A stretch of DNA of 64,000 nucleotides from assembly GCA_963693085.1 (NCBI GenBank), contig OY856411.1, positions 71,902,001-71,966,000 on the forward strand, read 5' to 3'. The translations under genes and the position numbers were made by a program. The notes under the pieces were generated by a model. The model did not search any database, was not told the origin of the DNA, and saw nothing but the letters and a program-made list of their open reading frames with translations. Position 1 is the stretch's first letter. Every line of letters begins with the position of its first letter. Below are positions 46,776 through 59,860 of the stretch, piece after piece. Source of the stretch: Alisma plantago-aquatica (lineage: Eukaryota > Streptophyta > Magnoliopsida > Alismatales > Alismataceae).

Positions 46776-47743
46776 CCCCTTATCTCTCCATGCAAGTTAC
46801 CCCTATAAGCCATCTTCTTCCTCCCTTTATTTTTCTCATTCTTGGAGCTTGGTGGAGCAAGGAAGCTTGGTCTTGGATCTCTTAATGGTCGGACTTTCCT
46901 TGCATATGGTTCTTCTGGTGATCCTTGGTCATCTTCAACCCTAGTAAGTTCATAACTTTCCTTTGCAACATTTTCCTTGGATCCCCTATGCCATTGTATT
47001 CTCCTTCCTAGGCCATAGACTGTGTTTTGACATGGTGGCCATTCTTGATAAGGGAGCTCCTCATCACTAGGGTAATAGGTCATGTTTTGATAAGGTGACA
47101 CCCCAGTGAGAGGGAGTTTCTCCTTTCTTCTTTGGATCGACCTAGGGTTCTTCCTTGCCCTTTTCTTGTTCCATATTTGACCTTGATGTCTTCTCCTTCT
47201 TGAGGTGCCTTGTGGCTAAGATTGGAGATTTGGTGAAGCTTCTTTCTTCCTTGGTGATCGTGTGCTTGGAGCTTCATCCTTTGAGTGATCTTCCTTAAGG
47301 CGAGTTATATAACTCTTAACCTTCTATATTACTACACTTTGCTTATATGCGTGATTGCTATTTTCTCTATCTAAAATGTTACCTTGACATTGTAGTGGAT
47401 GATGCTAAGCCCTAGGACTTCTTTGATGTTTAAACCATGCTTGGTTTGAAAGTTATCCAAAACCATAGTTGTGATACCTAATTTTGGTGATTATGGTGAA
47501 ATGGTGTTTTTCCCCTATCTCTTGATCTAGGTTTTGATCACATGCATGATGTACAAGTTTCTTGATGTTCTATGAAGTTTAGATTCTACTGCACTGCTTG
47601 TTGATTAACTATGTTCCTCCCGTCTCCTTGCAGCCCGTCGCTCTGGCAACTAGGGTTCCAAGTCGTAGATGACTCTCCACCCTTCTAGGGTTCCATCTCT
47701 TGTAAGTTCAAGTGATTGGTTCTTTTCTGGTCTTGTCTCCAAG

Positions 47744-48517
47744 ATGGCGGCAGAGTTAGCTGACAGATATGCAGGTCTCCAATTGATGAAAGATGAGGAG
47801 GAACCCATTGAGGTTCAACCTATAGGTAGTGGTGATGAGGAAGACCTCACGGAGTTGGCCTTGGTAGGGAAGTTATTGACAGACCGCAAGTTCAATTTCA
47901 GATCCATGGAGTTTACGTTATCATAGGTGTGGAGCCTGAGAGAGAAGGTAGAAGTCAAGCAGCTTGAGTGAGACATATTCACCATGCAGTTCACGCACTG
48001 GTGCGATAGGTAGAGAGTTATCGACGGTGCACCATGGAATTTTGATGGGCGTCTACTGAAGTTCAAGGAAATTTGTAAGGTGGAGCAACCGGGACATGTC
48101 ATCATAAAAAAGAATCCTTTCTAGATATAATTGTCTGGTCTCCCTCTCGGGTATAGAGGGGACAACATAGTCTGAGAGATTGCTGGAAGGGTGGGCGAGG
48201 TGATACAAGTCGAATCTGACAGTACGGGGTGGTACGCCTCCATCCGTATCAGGATATTGCTCGACGTCAAAAAACCTTTCAGGCGAGTGATGTGGATTAG
48301 GGTTAAAGGAGGCAATGTCCTCAAGATCGAGGTGAAATATGAACGAATATCAAATTTTTGCTTTGTGTGTGGGATGTTAGGGCACGTTGACAAGGATTGC
48401 CAATGTGCTATGGCTGAGATCGACCAAGTGCAGAGGTGGGGGAATTGGTTACGAGTGTCGTTGTGGAAGCAACAACACATGGACCAAGATAACGCGAGGA
48501 ACGCATGGACAGTGTGA
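47744..48517 (+). pseudogene. LINE ORF1 (DUF4283, CCHC knuckle)
   Basis: From the methionine at 47744 one frame runs with a few stops to the zinc knuckle. It begins with an acidic N-terminus (EEPIEVQPIGSGDEEDLTEL), then LVGKLLTDRKFNFRSM and DGAPWNFDGRLLKF, the DUF4283 RNA-binding fold. The segment DVKKPFRRVMWIRVKGG leads to CFVCGMLGHVDKDC (48359-48400), a complete CX2CX4HX4C knuckle. The product would coat LINE RNA and aid target-primed reverse transcription. The start at 47744 is preferred over an upstream ATG at 47669 because the conserved family sequence begins there. The remaining C-terminal part, to about 49400, is low-complexity and decayed. Confidence 0.85.
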
Positions 48518-49408
48518 CACAAACTCACATTTAGGAGCAACAACCATGGGGCATCTTCTCAGTAGGGAAGCACAGAGCACAACGTCTCAGAGGATGGGCG
48601 GAGCGACAGCCATCACCAGGAGGGGGGACAACTCATCACAATGCCAGCATGGGAGGAGCATCAGGGATGAGTTTAGTGATACAAACCATGTGATCAAGAA
48701 AGGGGAGGAAGGTGGACAAGTGGCCAGGGATGAGTAGGGCGTCCGGAAGATGGTAACAGCGGCTGAAGCAGCTATGCTTCATGATGGAACGTGAAGTCTA
48801 GGGGATGAGGAACTATCGGGGTCCAATAGAAATCATCGGGCAAGACGTTACACCATGGAGGATATATTTATAGTCCGGGAGATGGAAAGAATTGATGAAT
48901 AGGCTCCGATAGGTGAAGAGGAGGAGGAAAACAGGAAAAAGGCATGGCATCCACCCAACACACAAGCCTTTGGTGAACAACAACCTATAGGGAGTGGTTC
49001 CAAGTCGGGAGAGATTCCTAATCAAGTACAACTACAAGATGGCATCAACGCCTCAAAGTTAAAGGGAGAGCACTAGGCAGTAACGTGATCACAAAGAAGA
49101 AAAGCAGCATGCCTGAAGACAAAGAAAGGTGTTAGTTCAAACTGAGTAAAGAAGAAACATCAACCTTGGGTATATAAGATGAGTAGAGGTGCACACCTTG
49201 GCATTCCAGAGGAAGAGGTGGTATGGGAACAAACGATTGGGAAGAGAGACAAAAACTCGGACTGGTGTGACATGGAGCTGGATGACCAAACAATCCCTGG
49301 AACCGGGGAGAAAAAAGCAAAGCAAACCATTGCAGGAGGATTAGATACAGACAGGGCCTTTGTGACCCAACTAGCAGAGATTGGTGGTGTCCAATCCTGT
49401 GAAGATCA

Positions 49409-52400
49409 ATGAAAATCTTCAGCTAGAACAGTCAGGGATTGGGCGACCCTGACACGTGTATGGCTCTCCATTCTTGGTTTTGGAGAGAGAATCCAAATAT
49501 AGTTTTCATCATGGAAACTATGATTGCAGGTAAAAAGCTAGAAGTTGTACAAAAAAGTTGTGGTTACAAAGACGGGTTGTGCGTCTCTAGCAATGGCCAG
49601 GTGGGCGGCATTGGTTTCTGGTGGAAAGATGCAGAGGTGGAGATCCTCAACTTCTCCAACATACATGTGACTAGTCTTGTCAAAGATGTTGGGATAGGGG
49701 CTAGATGGCGTGCAATTGGAATATATGGATGGGCGGACCTATAGAGTAAGACAAAGACATGGGACTTGATGAAAACAATAAAGAAAGAGGCTGAAGAGTC
49801 AGTGCTTTTCTTCAGTGATTTTAATGAGATTGTTTCTAATGATGAAAAGAAAGGGGGGCCTCTAAAAAAAGAAAAGTTCATGCAAATTTTCTGAGAGACC
49901 ATTGACGATTGTGGCTTGTTGGACCTTGGCTTTAAAGTAAATATTTTCACATGGAAAAGGGGCTTATCTAAAAGGACTCTTGTACAGGAACAACTTGACA
50001 GGTACCTATCTGAGCCTAGTTGGAGAGACCTCTTCAACCATTACATGGTCATCCATCTGCCTATCTATGAGTCAATTCACGCGCCTATCATCATGATAAC
50101 TAATAATAGAGACAGAAAAGGAAGGAAGAGAAGAATCCACTTTGCTTTTGAACCCATGTGGGCCAGTGAGGAGGACTGTGAAAATACTATCAAGGAAGCA
50201 TGGTCATCTGCAAAAAGTGAAGACTTAAGGGTAAAGCTGAATACATGCAAAGATCACCTCAAAATGTGGGCTACAAATAAGTTTGGGAATAGAAAAAAGA
50301 AGATTCAGGCTCTTGAAGATGATCTGAAGAAAATTCAATCTCTCCCCCTTGATCAAGATATGCTCCAAAGGACTGAAGATACCTCAAAAGAACTCCAATA
50401 CTGGCTCCTGAAGGATGAGGAGTATTGGGAAGCACGTGCACGAGTAAAAGAATTAAAGGAGGGAGATTGTAACACAACCTATTTCCACAAAAAAGCTACT
50501 AATAGGAGGTGTAGGAACTAGATTGAGGGACTGGAGGACAAGCAGGGTGTGTTCAGAATAGAGGAAGAGGACATTGCAGCTATCATTTCTGGATACTTCT
50601 CCCAACTTTTTCATACCAGTAATCCTACGAGGTTCGAACAAGCAACAGTGGGAATCATGAGGTTGATAGATGAGCAAAAAAATGAAGATCTTGAAAGAGA
50701 TATCACTAATGAAGAAATCTGGGCAGCCCTAAAATAGATGCACCCGAATAAGGCTCCGGGACTAGAGGGATTGAAGGCTATGTTCTACCAAAAATACTGG
50801 AACATCATGGGCCAGGATGTGGCAAACTACAACAAGGGATGGTGGAATGGTGAAAGAAGCATGGAGGAAATAAATGGCACACTAGTGGTGATGATTCCAA
50901 AAATTGAAAAACCCAAAATAGTAGGGGAATTCAGACCTATTCGTCTTTGCAACCTTCTTTACAAGATCGCTTCAAAAGTGATAACGAACAAATTAAAACC
51001 ATTCATGGATAGCATCATATCGGAAAACCAGAGTGCCTTCATTTTGGGGAGACTGATTACGAATAATGCTCTTATTGCGTATGAACTTTTCCATGCTATG
51101 AAAAGGGATAAAGGAAAAAAGAAAGGCAGCCTCACTCTGAAGTTGGACATGTCCAAAGCTTACAATAGAGTAGAATGGAGTTTTCTCAGCCATATCATGG
51201 AGAGAATGGGTTTTGGGGTGAAATGGAGGGATAAAGTTTAGGACTGCTTCACATCTGTCCAACACATGTTTACCATCAATGGAGACTGGACTAGGAGAAC
51301 AAAGCCATCACAAGGACTTTTCCAGGGTGACCCTCTCTCCCCTTACCTCTTTATTATGTGTGTCGAAGCTTTTTCTACTATGTTAGGCATTGCTGCACAT
51401 GAAAACCTCATACATGGTATCATGTTGTGTAGGGGGGCGCCATGTATCTCTCACCTTTTCTTTGCAGATAACAACATATTTTTTCTAGAGCAACCTCGTT
51501 TGAATGCTTGAAAATAGCTGAAATTATCAACCAATACAAACAAGCATTCAGGCAACGTATTAATTTATCCAAGACTGAGGTAGTTTTCAGCAAAGGGACG
51601 ATTGCCACAAAGAGGGAAGAGCTTAAGGGGATGCTGAAAGTAACGGAGGTTGACTGGAACGCAAAATATCTAGGCCTCCCAACGACAATTGGCAGGTCAA
51701 AGAAATGGATTTTCAGCTTCATAAAGGAGAGAATATGGAAAGAACTGTAAGGATGGTCAGAGACGTTGTCTAAACTAGGGAGGGAGGTCCTTATAAAAGT
51801 AGTGGCACATGCGATTCTGACTTAAGTGATGAGAATTTTCCAGATTCCAGCAGGCACTCTGGATGAGATCCAAAGCATAATAGCAAGATTTTGGTGGGGG
51901 GCGAAAGGGAACAAGAGGAAGATAGCATGGATGAGCTAATCAAATATGTGCAGGCCAAAAAGACTGGGAGGACTTGGTTTTAGAAATTTTCATATCTTTA
52001 ACCAAGCTCTTCTAGCAAAACAATTATGGAGATTAGTTGTGAATTCGATTTCCCTAGTCAACAAGGTGTTGAAGGCTAGATACTTTTCAAGAACATCCAT
52101 TTGGGAAGCAAGGAGAGGCTACAATCCTAGCTACACATGGAGAAGTCTATGGGGAGCTAAGGCACTACTCAAGGAAGGGGTGGAATGGAGGATAGGCAAA
52201 GAAAAAGATGTCAACATCTAGGAGGACACATGGCTGCCAAGAGAGGAAGACACCCTTGCATGGTTCAAGACTTGAGAGGAAATACCCTACGTCAAGGTGA
52301 ATGACCTTATGAGCCCATATGGGAAGAGATGGAACACTGCAAGGCTGGAGGAATGTTTCTTGATAGCTTACATAGAGAGGATAAGTGCCATCCCACTTAG

Positions 52401-53440
52401 TATATGACACCAGTGCGACACATGGTCTTGGTGGCCTGCCAAGAAAGGAGTGTTTAGAATCTGATCAGCGTATTGTCTTAGGGAGGGAGGAAGCTCGGCA
52501 ACACACAACCCAACAAAGAGAAGGGTTGTAGCGCCGCATTTGGAGAGCGGGTTGGGCACCCAAAGCTTCTCATTTTCTGTGGAGAGAATGTACTGAAGGA
52601 CTAGCAACAAAGGGCAGGTTGTTTGACTGCCATTACATTGCGGAGGGACTGTGCCAACTCTGAATGTCAAAGAAGGAGTCCATTCCCCATATGCTCTTCC
52701 GCTGCCCGAACGTGATAGAATGGTGGGAACAAATGGACCATGGAATACAAAGATGGGTGGATGATTATAAGGACGAGGACATCAACATTACCATAAGGGA
52801 CGACACTGGACATAGAGGATAAAGATGCGATTGTTGCAGCCATGTGGGCTGTCTGGAGAGGGTGCAATATGCATGCCTTCCTAGACGGTGAGGTGCACAA
52901 TGGTTTCCTAGCCCGAACAACCTTAGACATGATAAAGCTGGTGAGTGGAGAGCAATGTGCATCAAAACACAGCAACGCCTAGCTGGGTAGCAGTGTCACG
53001 CCAAGATGGATGAGGCCAGCACAAGGGAGACTAAAGATCAATGTGGACGCCTCATGTGTTGAAGATGGAACAACGGCGATAGGGATGGTGATGCGAGATA
53101 GCGAAGGCGGACTGATAGGTGTTGTGGGTGAGAAGATTCGCAATGGCACAGGGATAGCAATAGCAGAAGCCATTTCCCTGAGGACAACACTATAGTGGGC
53201 GAGCAGCCATGGCGCGGAACATATAGAAGTGGAGATAGACTCCCTTGAGGTCATCTAGGCATGTGGAGAAGACACTAGAAGGAGAGGCTACTGGGGCATC
53301 CTTGTAGAGGACATAGCTACCTTACAACAACAATTCTATTTATATAGTATTTCTTTTATTAGTCATGTATGTAACAAAGTTGCCCACAAAGCTGCCACTA
53401 TGGCACGAAGAGGTCAAGTGGATAGATGTGCTTTCATCTA
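49409..53440 (+). pseudogene. LINE ORF2: endonuclease, RT, zf-RVT, RNase H
   Basis: ORF2 starts MKIFS at 49409 and is then broken by a TAG at a position usually Trp. Domains in order: an APE-type endonuclease (49440-50080; IVFIMETM, GIGFWWKDAEV, FFSDFNEI); RT (50740-51500) with HPNKAPG, FRPIRLCNLLYKIASKV, LKLDMSKAYNRVEW, QGDPLSPYLFIMC and FADN at 51461-51472, where FADD is expected; RT thumb and linker (51508-52260; a frameshift lies near 51500); a zf-RVT zinc-binding piece (about 52550-52740); and a plant-type RNase H (53010-53440; INVDAS, AEA, EIDS, CNKVAHK). The nonsense codons in the RT half are mostly TAG where Trp is usual. It is otherwise near full length. Confidence 0.92.
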
Positions 53441-53770
53441 GTTTTTTCCTTCATGTATTGAAAACCTTTCCATGGCTGATGTGGCTTAGTTAATAGATGA
53501 CGGGGAATCCCAAGCATAAGATCCTCCATCCTTCCTAAAAAAAAAGTTTAGATTCTATTTTGATGGTGTCAAATGTGGTGTTCTCTATCTCAGACAAGGG
53601 TCTTTCAAGATGTTTTCCTAACTCAAGTTTTAGGGTTTTGGTGATCGTTTTGCATGGGGCTTTGTCCTCCATATGGATGATGTATTATTTTGGTTTTACC
53701 TTCTTATTTGGTTGTATATATCTTCTCTTTGATCATTGATGGTCACTATACCTTATTCCTCTTTGGATTG

Positions 53771-54150
53771 AGACACCTTGGTGTTTGGTTTGGTGTTGAG
53801 TCGAGATACATGACCTAGTGCCACGCCTGTGACCTACCCCTAATAGGTGGAGGGTCATGACATCCCTTGGTATGTATGGTTGTGACATGGCCTTGTTTTG
53901 AGGCTGAGTCAGCCTTGGTTTTGGGTCGAGTCATCATCATGTTATTGAGGTCGAGACACTTAGGTTGTAGGTGGTCGAGACTTCTTGAGAGTGGGTGGTC
54001 ACGACCCATAGAGTTGGTAATCGCAACATGTGCATGGTGGGTGGTCGCAACCCACATGGGTGGTGTTCCTGACATGCCTTGATGGGTGGTGTCTGTGACC
54101 CATATGTGTTGGGTAGTAGATACTCTTGGGTGATGGTTGGTTGATACCCA
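53771..54150 (+). repeat. Word array 2 of 5' LTR, GTCNCGACC-type
   Basis: The same word class recurs downstream of the TATA box and leader. Copies include GGTCGAGACACTTAGGTTG, GGTCACGACCCATAG and GGTCGCAACCCACATG. Confidence 0.75.
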
Positions 54151-56168
54151 GTTGAGACCCATGTTTGCACACATGTTTAACACCTGTATATGAGTAATGA
54201 TTGAACTATGTCTAATGTTGTTCAGATAATGGTTTAATACACCCTAATCATGTTTCTTAATCCAAATATGTTCCCAAGAATATGGGATATTGTGTACCTA
54301 GGGAATGTGATGAGAAATCAGTACAATACCCTAATCGGCTAAGTGTGGATCCCTAACCCTAATCTAGAGATATTGATGTGTTTCTTCTCTTTGTTGGAAT
54401 GGCTATAATGTTATGATCATTTCTATTTGCTACTTATGAAAATCTAACCATGCAGATGATATGTGTTTAAATATCATGGCTAATGTATTCTATGGTGACT
54501 ATGATGTGTTACAAGTTGAATGAGCCTTGATGAGACACATGTGTCATAGGAATGATGTGAATAGGGTCTTATGACCTGGAAGGTGCCTTGTGCATGATTT
54601 GGGGTGATAAAATTTAGAGGTGTGATCAAGGGATTGATATCCCATAATGATGTGACATTAGTGACAGCCTTGTGTGTCTATGTGACAATGATGATGGCCT
54701 TGTGGATGGAAGTGCTACAGTTCTATGTGATGATGTGACAAGTTCACACCTTATACATTTTATATCTTGTGATGTTTTACTATGCCCTTATTCCTATAGA
54801 GTTTATTATGGTCTTATACGTTGTAACTTGGTTGATGCTAAAAGACACTTAATTGACATAACTAATCAAGTGGAACCATAATCATGTAGGTGCCTTGTAT
54901 CATAGATCCATTCCAGTGTCAGTCTTAGTGATGGATGGTGAAATGAGTTCTCCCTTAGTGGAATCTCCCAGTCGTATAATGTAGAGTATACACATTCACA
55001 GGATTGGCTGTCAGCCATACCCTAGCAGGAGTGCAACATTGTAGCTCAATGATGTAACTCAGTATATACTTTCATAGGATTGGCTTTGGGCCATACCTTG
55101 ACAAGAGTGCGACTTCGGGTCATAGCTTAGTTTCATTAGTCTTGTGCCTATATACCAAGGTGTTCTAGGCTCTTACAGATGACTTATATGTTATGTTATT
55201 GTGGTGTTTTTCTTGTACTAACTAAGAGGTGTGGAGAGGTTGTGAATTCTGTCTCTTCCATGGACCTTGTATGACACTGGTTTCAACTTAGCGGTGGTCA
55301 CTTAGAGTATGAGTGGTATACCTCATCTCCTCATGGCATAATAAAATACATAATATAGTCGTGTAGTGTAATTGCATAGGGACAAATGTGGATAACATTG
55401 GTTGAAGCCTTGCCTTTCCTTTTATATCTTAGATGATAAAGGATATACATGTCCTTCATATTCATTATTAAATTACTAATTATTATATTGCTTAGTGATA
55501 ACTACCCAGTATTGATTAACCTATTTTACCTATTGGATACATATCAATTAGTTGAATATGCTCAGTCAGTAATTATGTTATCTATCTTCTTCAGTTTATC
55601 TGTGCTTTAATAGACATTGGTAGAACATTATATCTCTCTCTAGGAAATTTGGTCTCACCCCGTGGGTTTCCACATCTTTTAGGTGGTTGTACACAATGTG
55701 GTGGAGATCGTGCAGCTGAAGAAGAGAAGCAACTAGAGTATTAGCTGATAGGTTGGAAGTGTTACTAGTCTTTTAGTGTTAGATTCCTAGAGTCATCCCT
55801 ATACACTCAGGTCTTGGGGGTGTTTTTGATGTGTGTGTGGTTATGTTATCTTCACGAGGCTTTTGGCATGTGTGCCTATTGATGTACAATCTTGGCAGTT
55901 GTACATGTATATATATGTGGAATAGGTTCTTCATGTGACATGTTGTTGACAGGAAAGTTGGAAACAATGATGTAAGCACCTTATGTAATGAGCTATGTGA
56001 TCCAGGTGTCCTATTATGGACTTACATGTGGAAGGTTTTAATCTATGGTGCTTTTATAAAATCAGATTTAATTTCCTATGTTTTCTGGTAATCTTCTTGC
56101 TTAATGTTATTTTCACTTCTAGTTTTTAGTAATCTCACTTTGTATGGCATGGGGTGCCACAGTTTGGT

Positions 56169-56180
56169 TGGTATAAAAGC
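56169..56180 (+). other. Degenerate primer-binding site of gypsy element
   Basis: TGGTATAAAAGC differs at two positions from TGGTATCAGAGC and lies seven bases after the LTR end. Confidence 0.6.
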
Positions 56181-56296
56181 TGTAGTTTTGCAGAGTCTAC
56201 AGGGACCTTGGACTAGGGTTTGAGTCTATTCTAGTGTCCTCCAGTCTATCTTATAGAGACTTCTACTTGTGCAAAAGAAGAAGAAGAGTTGAAAAG

Positions 56297-57369
56297 ATGG
56301 CTAGCAAACATAAAGAAAAAGTTGTTGAGTGTGATGTTGTTGCACCAGGTGGATGTGCAAGGAGGTGGGATGTTAAACAGAGGGCACCTGAGATGTCCCA
56401 GATACACCCTGTAGTGGTGGACAATCCCACTTCTTAGTCCATGTTTGGAAAATTTATGGCCACGATTACACATATGGAAGAGAGAACACCCATTTCTCAA
56501 ATGAGAGCAGCAATACCCAATGTGGAATCACCGGTCTCGGTGAAGACCTTTGAGTGGATAAGGCATGTTGGAACTATGGAGTATGCTAGTACAGTGGATC
56601 TAGTAGATGTGAATCTTTGGTTGACGAAGTTGGAGAAGGCCTTTAAGATTCTCAAGATCCCTGAAGTAGACAAGGTGAGGCATGTAGTGTACCTTTTGAA
56701 GGGGAGTGCTAGCCATTTGTGGGCCATAGAAGAGGAGAAGAGGCTAGCTGTTGTGATAGGTTGGGAGGAGTTCCGATGAGAGTTTGTCAATCAGTAATTT
56801 CCTCAAACATACCTTGATGAGAAGATCAACCAGTATGAGAGGATCTGACAGGGATCCATGTCGATCAAAGAGTATGAAGCAATGTTTATGGAGTCATTGA
56901 GGTTTTGTTCTCACATGGCCACTACAGATCAAGAGAGAATCAGATGTTTTGAGAAGGGGTTGAGTGTAGAGTTGACGATGTCAAAAGAAGCCTTAGAGAA
57001 TAGAGAGTCTTTTACCACATTTTTAGAGTCTGTCAGGAGGATAGAGAGATATGTGGTTGAGAAGTGTGAGAAAGGTTCCAAGAAGAGATTTTCTCAGTAC
57101 CAAGAACATTTGTCACGTGGCTTTAAGGAGCTTAGGTTCTCATCATAGCTAGCAAAGTAGAGATCTAGTGCACTGACACAGTGGTTAAGGGCATAATCCA
57201 CAGTTTTCCACCTGCTGAATCTCACAACACATCGTCAGTCTCAGTGACAAAGCCATCTAGGCCACAGTATGAGACCAAGACTTACCATAAGTGTGGGCAA
57301 GTAGGACATCTGAGGTGGGAGTGTCTAGTAAAAGGTGAGGAGATGACCCAACAGTCAAGGCAGAGCTAG
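56297..57369 (+). pseudogene. Gypsy gag relic
   Basis: From the methionine at 56297 one frame runs to about 57148 with stops at 56435 (TAG), 56777 (TGA), near 56795 and near 56846. The Retrotrans_gag domain is clear: VDVNLWLTKLEKAFKILKIP, VRHVVYLLKGSASHLW, GWEEFR, FPQTYLDEKI, MSIKEYEAMFMESLRF and IRCFEKGL. After a frameshift near 57150 the knuckle YHKCGQVGHLRWEC (57283-57325) has lost its first Cys to Tyr. Gag forms the virus-like particle. The domain layout is close to Tekay/Del chromovirus gag. Confidence 0.85.
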
Positions 57370-57671
57370 CATGACTCACAAAGACAATAGTTTAGTAGTG
57401 GTGGAGGAATAGGACATGGACTGGCATCACAGGATGGTTCATCTGGACAGGGGATGGGTAGGCTTTATTCCTTGGGTCAGCTAGAAGGAGAGCTCAACTC
57501 ACGTGTAGCGAAAGGTCTGAAGAAGTTATTTCATTCTAATATATCCACATCTACTTTATATCTATTTTTATTTGACCCAAGTAGGAGCTTGAGGAGATAT
57601 GCGGAGGTAGTACCCGACTCTCTCATTGCCTTGGATTTTGGGGGCGAAATCCCTATTAGAGGTTTATGGCT
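57370..57671 (+). pseudogene. Gag tail fused to pol-end remnant, and polypurine tract
   Basis: One frame (57181-57702, interrupted) continues from the knuckle through a Gly/Gln-rich stretch into FDPSRSLRRYAEVVPDS, which is reminiscent of the end of gypsy pol. This would place a large pol deletion near 57510-57560. GGGGGCGAAATCCC (57640-57653) is a gypsy-type polypurine tract. The assignment of the pol-end piece is tentative. Confidence 0.5.
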
Positions 57672-58008
57672 TATAAGATCCCTGACCTGGGATTTGGGCT
57701 AACCCAATTTGCTTTAGATTGATGATGTGCTTAGAACCTGATCTAATCATTTGAGTTGATCTTAGATCTTGTGTGGAGTTTAAGTCTCTGGTATGAGCTT
57801 GTTTGGATGATGTTTGTGCCTTGTGTGCTAGTTTTGGTGCAAATTGTAATTTATCAAAAGTAAGGGGTGAATGTGAAAATTTGCACCTCTAGAGTGTTCC
57901 TTCTCTTTCTTGTCATCATCTAAAGTAGAGAGAAAGAAGGGGATACTTGATTGAACCTTGTTTTATTGGTGGAAACCTCAATGGTGATTAGGGTTTTCTA
58001 AGGTTTGA

Positions 58009-58306
58009 TGTGTCTCGAACATGCACATGGATGGGTGTAGCGACCCATGTTGTGATGTATGTCACAACATAGGTGGTTTCTGGGTGTGTCTTGACTGAGA
58101 CATTTCCCATGATCATGTTGGTTTTAACCAAGGGTGTGAGGTGGAGGTTGAGACCGTTTGTTTTCTTATGTCTCGACCTAGGTTGTGTAGTGACCTCTTG
58201 TCTACCTAGTGGCGTTTGATGCTTTGTTGCGACCATGGATGGTTTTTCATGGTGGGTCGCAACCATGACTATATTGTGGGTGATCCAAGTAGACCAAGAC
58301 CCAACC
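58009..58306 (+). repeat. Word array 1 of 3' LTR
   Basis: It is the counterpart of 46329-46624 with many substitutions. The word spacing is largely kept. Confidence 0.7.
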
Positions 58307-58447
58307 TAGAGTGTATCACCATCTCGTGCATGTATGGCTTAGGTGGTTGCATGTGGTTGCATGTGAGTTTCTTGTGTGGACAAATGTCCTAGTGGAGACC
58401 TACCTTATTGACACCTCATCATTCACCCTACATTTCTCCTCCTTTAT

Positions 58448-58454
58448 TATATAA
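58448..58454 (+). promoter_or_regulatory. TATA box of 3' LTR
   Basis: TATATAACCCCTTATCTCTC matches the 5' LTR copy at 46769. Confidence 0.7.
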
Positions 58455-59467
58455 CCCCTTATCTCTCCTTGCATGTGACCACTTTAGACAATCTTCTTCC
58501 TCCCTTCTTTTACTCATCCTTGGAGCTTGGTAGAGCAAGGAAGCTTGTTTTTGGAGTTCTTGGTGTCGGACTTTCCTTGCATGTGGTGCTTGTGGTGATC
58601 CTTGGTCATCTTCAACCCTAGTAAGTTCATACCTTTATTTTGTAATGTTTTCCTTGGATCCCCTACTATGTTTCTCCTTTCTTAGCCATATATTATGTTT
58701 TGACATGGTGGTCGTTCTTGACAAGAAGAAGGGGTACAGGATCTAAGGAAACACAATCTTCTTTGGATCGACCTAGGGTTCTTACTTGTCATTTTTCTTG
58801 TTCCATCTTTGACCTTGATGTTTTCTCCTTATTAATGTGCCTTGTGGCTGAGAGTGGAGCTTGGGTGGAGCTTCTTTCTTCCTTGGTGATCGTGTGCTTG
58901 GAGCTTGATCCTTGGAGTGATCTTCCTTAAGGTGGGTTGTATAACTCTTAACCTTATCTATTAATTCACTTTGCCTATATGCATGATTGATGCTTTTTCT
59001 ATATAAAAATTCTCCTAACATGCTAGTGGATGATTCTAAACCCTAGGACTTGTTTTATGTTAAAACCATTACTGGTTTAAAAGTAACCTAAAACCCTAGC
59101 ATTGTACATGATTTTGGTGATTATGGTGTAATGGTGGTTTCCCCTATCTCTTTGTCTAGTTTTGAACACATTCATAATGGACGCATGTCTTGATGTTCTA
59201 TGAAGTTTAGATTTGGTTTTGATGGTGTCAAATGTGGTTTTCTCTCTCTTGTGTAAGGGTCTTTCATGATATTTTTGTAACTCATGTTTTAGAGTTTAGG
59301 TGATTGTTTTGCATGGGGTTTTCTCCTCCATGTGGATGATGGATTCTTTTGGTTTTACCATCTATTTTGGTTGTGGAGATCTTCTCTTTGATCATGTTTA
59401 ATCCCTATTGGATGTTGGTCCTTTGTCTTGGTGGTAGTTTGATCATTGATGGTCACTATACCTCGTT

Positions 59468-59860
59468 CCTCTTTGGGTCGAGACACCTTGGTTCTTGGTT
59501 TGGTGTTGGACCGATATGCATGGCCTAGTGTCGCGCCTACGACATACCCCTATTAGGTCAAGGTTCATGACATGCCTTGGTGTTTTTGTTTGTGGCATGG
59601 CCTAGTTTTGAGGTTGAGTAAGCCTTGGGATTTTGGGTCGGGTCATGATCCTATCCTTGAGGTTGAGACACTCTTATTATAGGTGGCTGACACTCCTTAG
59701 AGTGGGCGGTCATGATCCATAGAATTGGTGGTCACAACATGAGCATGGTGAGTGGTCACGACCCACATGGATGGTGGTTGTGACATGCCTTGATGGGTGT
59801 TGGTCGCGACCCATATGCGTTGGGTGGTAGCTACTCTTGGATGATGGTTGGTTGAGACCC
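59468..59860 (+). repeat. Word array 2 of 3' LTR
   Basis: It is the counterpart of 53771-54150, with words such as GGTCACGACCCACATG and GGTCGCGACCCATATG. Confidence 0.7.

Larger units (their letters stand above)
47588..53543 (+). mobile_element. Nearly full-length L1-type LINE (5956 bp)
   Basis: It is inserted in the 5' LTR of the gypsy element with an exact 13 bp duplication, AAGTTTAGATTCT, at 47575-47587 and 53544-53556, and a poly-A tail just before the second copy. It has a 5' UTR, ORF1, ORF2 and a 3' UTR. The LTR reading resumes directly after the second duplication, as shown by the uninterrupted 3' LTR at 59205. Stops and frameshifts make it inactive. Confidence 0.95.
46009..56161 (+). 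repeat. 5' LTR of gypsy element (about 4.2 kb plus LINE)
   Basis: 46009-47587 and 53557-56161 form one LTR, TGTAAGACCC to GTGCCACA, of about 4184 bp once the LINE and one duplication are removed. The first part and the start of the second part align with 57672-60251. The last ~1.6 kb has no counterpart in the truncated 3' LTR. The distal part (54550-56160) has no gene; it resembles the far end of the minus-strand LTR at 14817. Confidence 0.85.
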
